Below are positions 9,961 through 18,757 of a DNA stretch of 64,000 nucleotides, one piece after another. Under the pieces are notes generated by a model that saw nothing but the letters and a program-made list of their open reading frames with translations, had not been told where the DNA came from and made no database searches. Position 1 is the stretch's first letter. Every line of letters starts with the position of its first letter. A program made the translations under genes and the position numbers. The DNA comes from Marinospirillum insulare DSM 21763 (lineage in GTDB: Bacteria; Pseudomonadota; Gammaproteobacteria; Pseudomonadales; Halomonadaceae), in contig NZ_JMLW01000014.1 of NCBI RefSeq assembly GCF_000686905.1, positions 17,633 to 81,632 of the forward strand, read 5' to 3'.

Positions 9961-11958
9961 TTATTTGGCTTTTGGCGTTTTAGCTCTAGTCGTTTTAGGC
10001 TTAGCTGTTGGTTGAGTTGCTTTTGTTGCTGCTTCTTTTTTAGCAGCAGGCTTAGTAGCAACTTTTTCTTTAGATGCAGCAGGATCTTCAGGTGAGTCCG
10101 TATTAGCCGCTTCTGGTTTAGGTGCAATAACATCGGTAATTTTTAACTTAACATAACTACCCGGTGCTGCTTCTATAACCTTTAACTTGCCTTTATTAGG
10201 ATCACGAGCTACCACTTGATTCGCTGGGTCAGCATATTTGTTGCTAGTCACCCATTCTTGCCAATCTGACCACCAAGAACCTTCATGTTTATCTGCACCA
10301 GCAAACCAAGCATCAGGCGTTTCAGCTATTAGATCGTTAGTCCAGTAGCCATACTTTACTTTGTTGGGTGGGTTAACTACACCAGCAATATGCCCTGAGC
10401 CTGATAACACAAATTTAACAGGCCCTGAGTGAACCTGAGCACCAGTATAAGTCGACTTCCATTTAGCTATATGGTCTTGGATTGTTGAAACAAAGTAAGC
10501 AGGTGTTTTCACTTTGCTTATGTCTATTTTAACACCATCAACTTCTATACCACCTGGCTGAATCAAACGGTTATGCTGGTACATATTACGCAAGTAAAAC
10601 TTGTGCATAGCAGCTGGCATATTAGTGCCGTCAGTATTCCAATACAGCAGGTCAAAAGCAGCTGGTCGATCACCTTTAAGGTAGTTATTAATATAGAAAG
10701 ACCAAAACAAGTCGTTTTCACGCAGTAGGTTAAAGCTAAATGCCATAACGCGGCCATCTAAATAGCCGGTAGTATCTAGCTGTTTTTCCATACCTCGTAA
10801 GCTGGCTTCATTAATAAATACACTGATTTCACCTGGATCTGAAAAATCTTGCAAAGTTGCCATGTAAGTAACTGACTTAACACGCTTCTCTTGCTTAGTT
10901 GCTGCTAGGTAAGCCACTGTAGAAGCAGTTAAAGTGCCACCAATACAGTAAGAAAGCAGGTTTACATCTGCTTCACCTGTTTGCTCTTTAACAGCATCCA
11001 TCGCTGCCAAAGTGCCTTGGTTCATGTATTCAGACCATCCATAATCACGCATTTCTGGACCAGGGTTAACCCAAGAAATAATAAACACACTATGCCCTTG
11101 GTCTGTTAACCATTTAACTAGTGAGTTACTTTCGCGCAAGTCTAGTATGTAGAACTTGTTAATCCAGGGTGGAACAATTAACAAAGGTGTTTTGTACTGT
11201 TTTTCAGTGGTGGGCTGATACTGAATTAATTGTATTAACTTATTCTGAAAAACTACCTGGCCAGGCGTTGTCGCAACGTTTTCACCTAATGTAAAAGCAC
11301 TAACATCCGTCATAGTGACGTTCAGGCCTTCAGCACTTTGCTTCATATCGTTACTTAGCTGCTTCATTCCTTTCAGTAAGTTTTGGCCGCGTGTTTCTAC
11401 TGTGCGTCGAATAACTTCAGGGTTGGTAAACAGGGAGTTAGAAGGTGAGTGTGCATTCACTAGCTGACGTGTATAAAAGTCAACCTGCTGACGCGTATGG
11501 TCTTCTAAGCCCTCAACCCCGTTCACTACATTCAACACACTGCGAGACTGAAGTAGATAGGACTGCTTAATAAACTTATAAATTAAATTTTCTGACCATT
11601 CAGGATCATTAAAGCGGCGATCATCTCTTGCAGGTTCTATGGTTGCTTCAACATCTTTTTGACCTAAGAGTTCACGCACAGTGTTTTGCCATAATTGCAT
11701 CTGGCCTTGCATTAGGCTCATCTGTTCGTCAAACATCACCATAGGATTTGCAGCTAACTGCTGCCCTAACTGCTGAAAGTTTTCACCCATATCGTTAAAT
11801 ATAGATGAGGAGGTATCACTAGCGCCCCCTTCATTTTGACTAATAAATTGTTGTATTACAGCTTGATAACGCTCATTAGCCTCAGTCATCCATTCGAACA
11901 TTTCAGCAGGGTCAAATGGATTATGATCGGGTTGCTGATCATTTTTTTCTTCAGTCAT
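9961..11958 (-). CDS. phaC: Class I poly(3-hydroxyalkanoate) synthase with lysine-rich C-terminal tail
   Basis: Polymerises (R)-3-hydroxyacyl-CoA into storage polyester at the granule surface. The alpha/beta-hydrolase core has the lipase-like box SYCIGG with nucleophile C338, and the rest of the triad at D495 (STIQDH) and H523 (SGSGHIAG). The N-terminal region carries the PhaC_N domain. The protein is 665 residues, longer than usual, because about the last 60 residues form a K/A/P/T-rich tail (APKPEAANTD through TKATQPTAKPK). Such tails resemble those of PhaF-type phasins and histone-like proteins. It is downstream of a phasin on the same strand. No phaA or phaB is in view. Confidence 0.95.
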   Translation of the reverse strand: MTEEKNDQQPDHNPFDPAEMFEWMTEANERYQAVIQQFISQNEGGASDTSSSIFNDMGENFQQLGQQLAANPMVMFDEQMSLMQGQMQLWQNTVRELLGQKDVEATIEPARDDRRFNDPEWSENLIYKFIKQSYLLQSRSVLNVVNGVEGLEDHTRQQVDFYTRQLVNAHSPSNSLFTNPEVIRRTVETRGQNLLKGMKQLSNDMKQSAEGLNVTMTDVSAFTLGENVATTPGQVVFQNKLIQLIQYQPTTEKQYKTPLLIVPPWINKFYILDLRESNSLVKWLTDQGHSVFIISWVNPGPEMRDYGWSEYMNQGTLAAMDAVKEQTGEADVNLLSYCIGGTLTASTVAYLAATKQEKRVKSVTYMATLQDFSDPGEISVFINEASLRGMEKQLDTTGYLDGRVMAFSFNLLRENDLFWSFYINNYLKGDRPAAFDLLYWNTDGTNMPAAMHKFYLRNMYQHNRLIQPGGIEVDGVKIDISKVKTPAYFVSTIQDHIAKWKSTYTGAQVHSGPVKFVLSGSGHIAGVVNPPNKVKYGYWTNDLIAETPDAWFAGADKHEGSWWSDWQEWVTSNKYADPANQVVARDPNKGKLKVIEAAPGSYVKLKITDVIAPKPEAANTDSPEDPAASKEKVATKPAAKKEAATKATQPTAKPKTTRAKTPKAK

Positions 11959-12050
11959 TCACCAACTCCCTTTTATTTACCTATAAAAAAAGAGGCTAGT
12001 AGCCCCTTTTTTAATTTTCTAACGCTTTAGAAGGCTAAAACTAGTCAGTA

Positions 12051-12464
12051 TTACTTACTAGCAGGCTTAGCTGCAGGCTTGGCTGCTTTATCTTCAGGTG
12101 CTTTGTTGAAAGCTTGAGCGCGAGACTCTTCCATAATTTTTTCAATTTCGCCTTTAAATTCCATGCTCATATCAGCCATGGTTTTAGCATCTTCAAGTAC
12201 TTTCTTGCTGAGCGAGCTCATCATTTCAGCTTGTGATGCGCTATAGTCACGAACGCCATCTGCATCTTTAACCGAAGTAGCTTGCTTCATTTGGGTTAAA
12301 CCCATTTGGCTGTAAGCTTTTAATGCTTCTAGCTGAAAGTCAGTCATTTTTTCCATGTTTTCAACCAAAAGCGCATTAATTTTACGCATAGGGTTGTACA
12401 TGTTTTTAGTTTGCTCTGTAAAAGCATTCATCATTTTTTCTTGCATGTTTTTATCTTGCATCAT
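12051..12464 (-). CDS. phaP: Phasin (PHA granule-associated protein)
   Basis: Structural protein coating PHA granules. It has 137 residues, is almost all predicted amphipathic helix, and carries the phasin-like FQLEALKAYSQMGL segment near residue 45. The C-terminus ends in an AAKPAAKPASK tail, echoing the tail of the neighbouring synthase. It lies upstream of phaC on the same strand with about 90 bp between. Its leader contains two perfect palindromes, described separately. Phasin is the best family call; the exact phasin type is uncertain. Confidence 0.85.
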   Translation of the reverse strand: MMQDKNMQEKMMNAFTEQTKNMYNPMRKINALLVENMEKMTDFQLEALKAYSQMGLTQMKQATSVKDADGVRDYSASQAEMMSSLSKKVLEDAKTMADMSMEFKGEIEKIMEESRAQAFNKAPEDKAAKPAAKPASK

Positions 12465-12486
12465 AATTAAAACCTCTAATTTATTT

Positions 12487-12531
12487 TGAGACTTAAGTCT
12501 CAGTTAGTTTTTGTATAGATTTTTATCTATA
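12487..12531 (-). promoter_or_regulatory. Two perfect inverted repeats upstream of the phasin gene
   Basis: TGAGACTTAAGTCTCA (12487-12502) is a 16-bp perfect palindrome. TATAGAT-TTTT-ATCTATA (12514-12531) is a 7-bp stem with a 4-nt loop. Both lie within 70 bp of the phaP start, where an operator or leader hairpin would be expected. The protein that would bind is unknown. Confidence 0.4.
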
Positions 12532-12603
12532 AGTTTAAATTTATTAATTTTACTTCCCTCAATCCTTCGAGGTTTATTTTTGTTATCTCTTTAAACTATA
12601 GTC

Positions 12604-12849
12604 TTAACTGCTGCTTTGACCATAGCTTGAAACTAAGTCCATCATCATTTTTTGATAACTACTGACTGAGTCAAAACCTTGTGAGACGAATGGTTTTAAG
12701 AGTGATAAGGGGTCGTAACCATCTACTCCAGCTTCCATCTGCTCTCTTATCTTCCTCATTAAGTCATCCTGAAATGGCTGTACATCAGGTAAGCCCATAG
12801 CTTTACGAAACTCTTCAGGAGTCATTTCTAATTCTATATTGACCTTCAC
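12604..12849 (-). CDS. DUF6489-like small protein linked to the PHA cluster
   Basis: An 81-residue soluble protein with no signal peptide. The MKVNIELEMTPEEFRKAMGL start followed by PDVQPFQDDLMRKI matches my recollection of DUF6489 family proteins. Function is unknown. It is encoded upstream of the phasin on the same strand, 139 bp away, so a granule-related role is possible by context only. The start is preceded by a GGAGGGCG stretch suited to ribosome binding. Confidence 0.7.
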   Translation of the reverse strand: MKVNIELEMTPEEFRKAMGLPDVQPFQDDLMRKIREQMEAGVDGYDPLSLLKPFVSQGFDSVSSYQKMMMDLVSSYGQSSS

Positions 12850-13036
12850 AAGCGCCCTCCGCCTTTATAGGTGAGTCCTTCATTTACTATTTAAGCAGTA
12901 TTTCATATATAAAGCAACTAGGATATAAGACTCTAGCCTTAACATAAACTAGTGATAGTTTTCCTAGTGTTTTTATCTAGCTAAGCCTAGCAACTAATTA
13001 AAATCGCCTAAGATTAAAGCTAGATTACCTTCTTGG

Positions 13037-14137
13037 CTAAACAACATTAGGCGGTATTATGGGTGTAGTTTGTTTTACATCAACATTTTGGCCTCTATGA
13101 CGCAATAAATGATCCATCAATACTAAAGCTAACATTGCTTCAGCAATAGGTGTCGCTCTTATACCTACACAAGGGTCATGGCGACCTGTAGTTATTATTT
13201 CACAAGCTTCACCTTTAATATCAACACTTTGGCCAGGTAAGCGCAAACTAGATGTTGGTTTTAATGCCATACTCACGGTGATAGCCTGACCACTGGAAAT
13301 ACCGCCTAAAATACCACCAGCATGATTACTTAAAAAGCCTGCTTCACTCATTTCATCTCGGTGCTCACTACCTTTTTGTTCAACAGAAGCAAAACCGGCA
13401 CCCACCTCTACTCCTTTAACAGCATTAATAGACATCATGGCATGGGCTATTTCTGCATCTAGACGATCAAAAACTGGCTCACCTAGCCCGGGCGGAACGC
13501 CTTCAGCAACCACTTCTATGCGTGCCCCAATGGAATCACCTTCTTTGCGTAGAGCATCCATATAGGCCTCCATTTCAGACACCTTGTCAGGATCAGGACA
13601 AAAGAAAGGGTTACGCTCAACTTCATCCCAATTAAGCTTTTCTACTTTGATAGGCCCTAGCTGTGACAAATAACCGCGCACAGTAATACCGTGTGTTTCA
13701 AATAAGTATTTTTTAGCTATAGCGCCTGCAGCCACACGCATAGCTGTTTCGCGGGCTGAGCTACGACCACCGCCCCGATGGTCACGAATGCCATATTTTT
13801 GTTGGTAGGTGTAATCAGCATGGGCAGGGCGAAACTGCTCTTGAATTTTGCCGTAGTCTTTAGAACGTTGATCAGTGTTTTCTATTAGCAAACCTATGGG
13901 TGTACCCGTTGTTTTACCTTCAAATACTCCCGATAAAATCTTTACCTGATCAGCTTCACGCCTTTGCGTGGTATGACGACTAGTACCAGGTTTGCGGCGG
14001 TCTAAATCTAGCTGCAAATCAGCTTCTGTTAACGCCATTCCCGGCGGACAACCATCGACTATAGCGCCTAAAGCTAGGCCATGACTTTCACCAAAGGTGG
14101 TGACAGTAAATAGTTTTCCAAAGGTATTACCCGACAT
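13037..14137 (-). CDS. aroC: Chorismate synthase
   Basis: Last shared step of the shikimate pathway: converts 5-enolpyruvylshikimate 3-phosphate to chorismate using reduced FMN. The protein is 366 residues, normal for the family. It opens with [14 protein letters not shown], has the [16 protein letters not shown] block near residue 126 and the C-terminal [15 protein letters not shown] signature. It is 29 bp downstream of prmB on the same strand, the pairing common in gammaproteobacteria. Confidence 0.97.
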   Translation of the reverse strand: MSGNTFGKLFTVTTFGESHGLALGAIVDGCPPGMALTEADLQLDLDRRKPGTSRHTTQRREADQVKILSGVFEGKTTGTPIGLLIENTDQRSKDYGKIQEQFRPAHADYTYQQKYGIRDHRGGGRSSARETAMRVAAGAIAKKYLFETHGITVRGYLSQLGPIKVEKLNWDEVERNPFFCPDPDKVSEMEAYMDALRKEGDSIGARIEVVAEGVPPGLGEPVFDRLDAEIAHAMMSINAVKGVEVGAGFASVEQKGSEHRDEMSEAGFLSNHAGGILGGISSGQAITVSMALKPTSSLRLPGQSVDIKGEACEIITTGRHDPCVGIRATPIAEAMLALVLMDHLLRHRGQNVDVKQTTPIIPPNVV

Positions 14138-14166
14138 AAATCAGCTTCCGTTTATATTTATATAAG

Positions 14167-15123
14167 TTAAATGTTTGTTAAAGCCGCATTAAAATCTGCT
14201 TGATATTCATCTAACTGTTCAGCAGTTAATACAAAAACACCACCAGCTTCAGATTCAAATTCAACCCATAAAAAAGGTACTTGTGGAAATAAAGCTTCTA
14301 GGTGGGTTTCGCTATTACCCACTTCCACCACCAATAAGCCGCCATCATTAAGGTGTTGCCTTGCTTGGGCTAAAATAATCCTTACTAGATCTAAACCATC
14401 TTCACCTGCTGCAAGCGCTAACTCAGGCTCTTGATGGTACTCTTCTGGCATAGTAGCTAGGTCTTGAGGATCAACATAGGGTGGATTACTAACGATTAAA
14501 TCGAATTTCTCATCCACTTCTAAGGCTGCAAATAAATTAGAAGCAAGAGCGGTAACTCGCTGACCTAGGTGGTGACGACTAATATTTTCTTTTGCTACCT
14601 CTAAGGCATCTTGCGAAATATCGCTTAAAGTCACTTCAGCCGTTGGAAAAGCATAAGCACAAGCAATACCTATACAACCACTACCCGTACACAAGTCTAA
14701 AATTTTAGCGGGTGGCTGGGTTTCATCAAACCAAGGCTCGAAGCAGTTAAGAATAAGTTCGGCAATAGGTGAACGAGGAATAAGCACTCTAGCGTCTACT
14801 TTAAAAGGCAAGCCAGCAAACCAACTTTCGCCCAGTAAATAAGGTAGTGGTGTACGATTTTCACAACGCTGTTTAATAAGCCTAATTAAATTTTCACGCT
14901 CTTGATGGGTAAGTCGTGCATCTAATAAACGCTCGTCTGTATCCCAAGGCAGATGTAAACTACCCAATACTAGGTGAAGCGCTTCATCCCAGGCGTTATC
15001 TGTTCCATGACCATAATAGAGGTGATTTTGGTTAAAATTGGTTAGCGCCCAACGAACAAAGTCTCTTAGAGTTTGCAGTTCTTGCACTAGCGAACTTGTC
15101 GATTGATTAGTGATTGAGCTCAT
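14167..15123 (-). CDS. prmB: Ribosomal protein L3 glutamine methyltransferase PrmB
   Basis: Methylates a glutamine side chain of ribosomal protein L3. The 318-residue protein has the SAM-binding motif DLCTGSGC (143-150) and the catalytic NPPY (213-216) that binds the target glutamine. The N-terminal helical part with the HYYGHG-like segment and [14 protein letters not shown] fits PrmB better than PrmC. It is divergent from smrB and cotranscribed with aroC, the usual gene order. Confidence 0.95.
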   Translation of the reverse strand: MSSITNQSTSSLVQELQTLRDFVRWALTNFNQNHLYYGHGTDNAWDEALHLVLGSLHLPWDTDERLLDARLTHQERENLIRLIKQRCENRTPLPYLLGESWFAGLPFKVDARVLIPRSPIAELILNCFEPWFDETQPPAKILDLCTGSGCIGIACAYAFPTAEVTLSDISQDALEVAKENISRHHLGQRVTALASNLFAALEVDEKFDLIVSNPPYVDPQDLATMPEEYHQEPELALAAGEDGLDLVRIILAQARQHLNDGGLLVVEVGNSETHLEALFPQVPFLWVEFESEAGGVFVLTAEQLDEYQADFNAALTNI

Positions 15124-15185
15124 CGCTGAGTAATTTCCTAGGTTGGCGTGTTAGCATTAGCTCAGTTTAACATAAGGAGCAAAAA

Positions 15186-15755
15186 GTGAGCCCTGATAAT
15201 GACTCTAATGATGATCAAAACTTATTCCGTGAGTTAATGAAAGGGGTTAAACCCGTCAAGCAAAACCTTGCAGACCTAGGCAAACCACGCCGAGTCAAAG
15301 ACATTAACCACCAAGTTCGTCGTCAAGCTGCCACCAGCGAACCCAGCTCTTTAGCAGACTTAGGCATTTCTGACGGCCAGGTTAGACCGGTTAACCCAGG
15401 CGAAAGCTTGCTTTTTCATGTGCCTGACTTGCCTCTAAGAACCTTGCAAGAATTAAAAAAAGGACAGCTAAACTGGCAAGAAGGACTGGATTTACATGGG
15501 TTTACTATAGAAAAGTCTAGGGCAGCACTGAGTGAGTTTATTCGTGATGGTTACCAGTCTTCTAGTCGCTGCTTGTTATTGGTGCATGGTAAGGCCTACA
15601 ACCGTGAAGGTGAAGTACCTAGCATTAAGTCTCACGTTAATGTTTGGTTAAGGCAAATGCCTGAAGTTTTGGCTTTTTGTTCTGCCTTGCCAAAAGATGG
15701 TGGCACAGGTGCACTCTATATCTTACTGCGCACCCGTAAACGCCTAGCTAACTAA
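15186..15755 (+). CDS. smrB: Smr-domain endonuclease SmrB (YfcN family)
   Basis: In E. coli SmrB cleaves mRNA between collided ribosomes. This 189-residue protein carries the Smr domain in its second half, with DLHG at 102-105, LLLVHGK near 141 and the GGTGALYILLR end. The N-terminal LFRELMKGVKPVKQ segment is also typical of the family. It starts with GTG, preceded by AAGGAG. The end overlaps the convergent hydroxyacid reductase by 4 bp. Confidence 0.92.
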   Translation: MSPDNDSNDDQNLFRELMKGVKPVKQNLADLGKPRRVKDINHQVRRQAATSEPSSLADLGISDGQVRPVNPGESLLFHVPDLPLRTLQELKKGQLNWQEGLDLHGFTIEKSRAALSEFIRDGYQSSSRCLLLVHGKAYNREGEVPSIKSHVNVWLRQMPEVLAFCSALPKDGGTGALYILLRTRKRLAN

Positions 15756-16690
15756 TAACCTAAGGCTAAATCAACTAAACCTAGTGGCTTTTCACCCTGA
15801 GCTAAGCGTTTTAAGTTATCCACCACCTGCTCTACTGCTAACTCGGGCAGAGTATAAGCTGCTATGTGAGGCGTTATTAGCACTTGTGGATGAGTCCAAA
15901 AAGGGTGAGCAACTGGCTCGAGGGGTAAAGGCTCAGTTTTAAATACATCTAACACCGCTAACCTTAAGTGTTTAGAGTCTAAGAGGCTAATTAAGTCACT
16001 ATCAACTAGCTGTTGTCCTCGCCCTATATTAACTAAACTTGCTCCCTGGGGTAATTTTTCTAAGTTCTGTTTATTTAAAATCCCAGCGGTTGCTTGAGTA
16101 TTAGGCAGCAAATTTACCAACAAATCTGTTTGCTTTAATAGGTTTGAAAACCCCTCATCACCCACTAAAACCTCTACACCTTGTAGACTTACAGCCGTTC
16201 TTTTCCAGCCCTTAACTGAATAACCTAGCTCAGCAAACTTTTGTGCTACTTTTATACCTAGTTCGCCTAAACCTAAAATTCCAATACGTGGCTTATCTAA
16301 ACTTTTACTGGGTTCAGCCTGCCAAATTTTTTGTTTTTGACGTGCTATATACAGGTCAAAATCACCTTGTAAAGTCAGTGTCACCCATAAAAGGTAATCA
16401 ATCATCTGTTGCGCCATACCCGCATCCAACAAACGCATAATGGGTAAGTTATTAGGAATATCTTCTCTTGAAACTAGCGCATCAACACCCGCGCTAAGGG
16501 CAAACACACCTTGTAAATTTGGAAAACTTTTAAAGAAGTTAGGTTTAGGGTTCCACACACCCGCCCAGTGCACTTTCTCAAAATCTACTTTATCCTTTGC
16601 AGTAACAACACGAAGTTCTGGTGCTTGCTGCTTAAAACACTTAAGCCAATAGTCCTCTTCTCGTTCATCACCAAAATGCAGGTAAAACAT
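15752..16690 (-). CDS. ghrA: 2-hydroxyacid dehydrogenase, glyoxylate/hydroxypyruvate reductase A type
   Basis: NAD(P)H-dependent reduction of glyoxylate or hydroxypyruvate. The 312-residue protein has the D-2-hydroxyacid dehydrogenase fold with GLGELG (140-145) for cofactor binding, the catalytic arginine in NIGRGQQLV, the glutamate in FKTEPLP and the histidine in TPHIAAYT. The short N-terminal substrate domain (MFYLHFGDEREEDYW) matches GhrA. Substrate range cannot be read from sequence. It converges on smrB. Confidence 0.85.
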   Translation of the reverse strand: MFYLHFGDEREEDYWLKCFKQQAPELRVVTAKDKVDFEKVHWAGVWNPKPNFFKSFPNLQGVFALSAGVDALVSREDIPNNLPIMRLLDAGMAQQMIDYLLWVTLTLQGDFDLYIARQKQKIWQAEPSKSLDKPRIGILGLGELGIKVAQKFAELGYSVKGWKRTAVSLQGVEVLVGDEGFSNLLKQTDLLVNLLPNTQATAGILNKQNLEKLPQGASLVNIGRGQQLVDSDLISLLDSKHLRLAVLDVFKTEPLPLEPVAHPFWTHPQVLITPHIAAYTLPELAVEQVVDNLKRLAQGEKPLGLVDLALGY

Positions 16691-16822
16691 GATCTAACTC
16701 CTAGTTTTGAATAGCTACTGCTATGATTTACCAGCAAGCCTAACTAATATATGTCTAGCAGCCAAATTAGCCATCTTGTAAGCTAGCTTAAATTTTAACT
16801 AGCCTTTTTAGAGAGCAGCAAT

Positions 16823-18037
16823 ATGAAGCTTAGCGACTTACATCAGTTTGAACAGTTCTCACAGCTTACAGACGAGCAGTTAATTTTGCTTAAACCCAGC
16901 ATGAGAATAAAACGCTGTGAAGCTGCTGATGAAACGATACTCCCCTTAGGCTCCAGCTCTGATTTAGAGTTTTTTTTACTTAATGGGAAGGTAAACCTCG
17001 TTGCTGAAGATGGGCGCGAACAAGAAATTAAAGCCGGCACTCCTGAAGCTAGGCTAAGTATTGCAAGACTCAGGCCCAGTATTTACCAAGTTAATAGCGC
17101 CTCTGCTGCTGTTTTAATTGCTTTACCAGGCAAGCTGCTTACTCAACAAGTTAAAGCGTCTATTATTGCTAATTTTGATGGGCTAGAGCTGTCAACCAAG
17201 GCTCAAATATTTTATAACCGCCTTAAAACTGCATTAGAAGATAAAAAATTTACCCTACCTAGCCTACCCAGTGTCGCATTAAAAGTTAGAAAAGTGCTCG
17301 AGCAAGAAGAGCCAGAAATTGCTGAGCTAGAAAAGCTACTGAATCACGATCCATCTATCAGCGCAAAACTGGTGGCTGCAGCCAACAGTCCGCTTTATCA
17401 CCGAGGTAGTCATTGCAAAACATCCGCTGATGCCATTATGCGCTTAGGTTTAGAAACCACTTCCCAGCTGGTTATGCTGTTTTCTTTGCGCCAGCTGTTT
17501 AAAGCTAAGCAAGCTTGGGTTAAAAAACGCATGGTAGAGACTTGGACACAAGGTGTTAGGGTTGCAGCTATTTGTCAGCTACTCACTTTGCACCATTCAC
17601 ACCTATCGGGTGATCAAGCCTTATTAATTGGATTAATTCACAACCTAGGTGAGTTAGCTATTTTAAAGTTTATGGACCAACAAGGCGAACTTGACCCTAA
17701 GGAAATGGAGCCACTCTTGGAGGAGTTGATGCCAGAGGCTGGCGGTTTGTTATTGAGTAGCTGGAATTTTGATGAAGAAATCATTACAAGTATTCGCCAA
17801 ATTAACACTTGGCAAACCACTGAAGACAATCCTAAGGCAACCCTAGATGATTTACTAAAAGTAGCCCGCTTACATAGCTTAAAAGGTACTGATGACCAAT
17901 ACCGCTACCCGCGCTTAGATGAGCTACCGGCTTTTAGAAAGTTAGCCAAGCAAGGCTTAACAGAAGATTTTAGTCTTGCTTTGGTAGAAGATGCCGCTGA
18001 ACAGGTAGCAGAAACGCAAGCTATGTTTGGCTTGTAA
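16823..18037 (+). CDS. HDOD-domain protein with N-terminal cyclic-nucleotide-binding-like domain
   Basis: Probable signalling protein. The first ~120 residues resemble a degenerate cNMP-binding fold (a FFLLNGKVNLVAEDGREQEI strand pair), followed by an HDOD domain starting at LPSLPSVALKVRKVL (near 148), with the conserved NSPLYHRG and the GLIHNLGELAIL segment. The HD metal pair is HN here, as is usual for non-catalytic HDOD domains. The protein is 404 residues and soluble. It neighbours a CheX-like gene, so a link to motility or second-messenger signalling is possible but unproven. Confidence 0.85.
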   Translation: MKLSDLHQFEQFSQLTDEQLILLKPSMRIKRCEAADETILPLGSSSDLEFFLLNGKVNLVAEDGREQEIKAGTPEARLSIARLRPSIYQVNSASAAVLIALPGKLLTQQVKASIIANFDGLELSTKAQIFYNRLKTALEDKKFTLPSLPSVALKVRKVLEQEEPEIAELEKLLNHDPSISAKLVAAANSPLYHRGSHCKTSADAIMRLGLETTSQLVMLFSLRQLFKAKQAWVKKRMVETWTQGVRVAAICQLLTLHHSHLSGDQALLIGLIHNLGELAILKFMDQQGELDPKEMEPLLEELMPEAGGLLLSSWNFDEEIITSIRQINTWQTTEDNPKATLDDLLKVARLHSLKGTDDQYRYPRLDELPAFRKLAKQGLTEDFSLALVEDAAEQVAETQAMFGL

Positions 18038-18042
18038 TTCAG

Positions 18043-18507
18043 CTAGTCCCTGAAACAGACTTCAACAACAAAGTCGCCACTTTCCACATGGAAGGGTATT
18101 AAAATTTTTGGACCATAAACGCTGTGCAAAATTTTATGCCCTTCACCTACAAAAGTAACCGGTTGCGACAGATAAAAGTTATAACCTTCTTCAGATAGAA
18201 TCTTTTTAGCTCCACCCGAAACCATATTGGTTATTTCACCAATCAAGTCTTCCACTGTGGCATTAATTTTAGTGGGACGCTCACCCAGCATACGCTCGAC
18301 TAGGTCTATTGCGACGGGTTCTGTAAAGCTAATTGCCATAGAGCCGGATGTTTTTTCACCCATTAAATCTATAAAACCGGTGACCACACCACGGGCAATA
18401 TTATCTTCCTTTAATATGGATTTGCCCACCTGCGGCTGAAGATCACACATAGTGCGTAAAACATTTACCATGGCGTGAAGGAAGGGATTAATAAAATCTG
18501 CGCGCAT
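18043..18507 (-). CDS. CheX-like chemotaxis phosphatase family protein
   Basis: The 154-residue protein from the start at 18507 (MRADFINPFLHAMVNVL) matches the CheC/CheX family that removes phosphate from CheY. The DLIGEITNMVSGGAKK segment near 93-108 corresponds to the E-x(2)-N helix with catalytic Glu and Asn. The 18540 start adds an 11-residue hydrophobic stretch not expected in a cytosolic CheX, so I prefer 18507. It converges on the HDOD gene with 5 bp between. CheY and CheA are not nearby. Confidence 0.85.
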   Translation of the reverse strand: MRADFINPFLHAMVNVLRTMCDLQPQVGKSILKEDNIARGVVTGFIDLMGEKTSGSMAISFTEPVAIDLVERMLGERPTKINATVEDLIGEITNMVSGGAKKILSEEGYNFYLSQPVTFVGEGHKILHSVYGPKILIPFHVESGDFVVEVCFRD

Positions 18508-18615
18508 AACTGCTACCCAAAGAATAAAAAGTAAACGCAAAGCTTACCGCAAAGACTCTACAAAAGGGAGGTGTAGATTCAAAAACATTGTTTAATGCAG
18601 GAAAAAAGCCATAAG

Positions 18616-18650
18616 TTTACGTTTACGTCAACTTCCTCTAGTGCTATGTT
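18616..18650 (+). promoter_or_regulatory. ACGT-type palindromic operator and candidate promoter of aacS
   Basis: TTTACGTTTACGTCAA (18616-18631) contains two ACGT cores and lies about 130 bp upstream of aacS; TATGTT (18645-18650) could be the -10. The motif resembles sites described for LiuR, a MerR-type regulator of branched-chain amino acid and acetoacetate use. The regulator assignment is from memory of the motif only. Confidence 0.45.
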
Positions 18651-18757
18651 AGCGGGTATAAATGGTTAAACCTGTATAACCAACAGTTTTAATTCGACTA
18701 GTATTATGTTTAATGATCAACAACCTAAGTTAACAACAATAATATGGAGGCTTTCTT

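Noticed and set aside
13006..13053. GCCTAA/TTAGGC inverted pair at the aroC end
   Set aside because: Arms are far apart, overlap coding sequence and lack a T-run.
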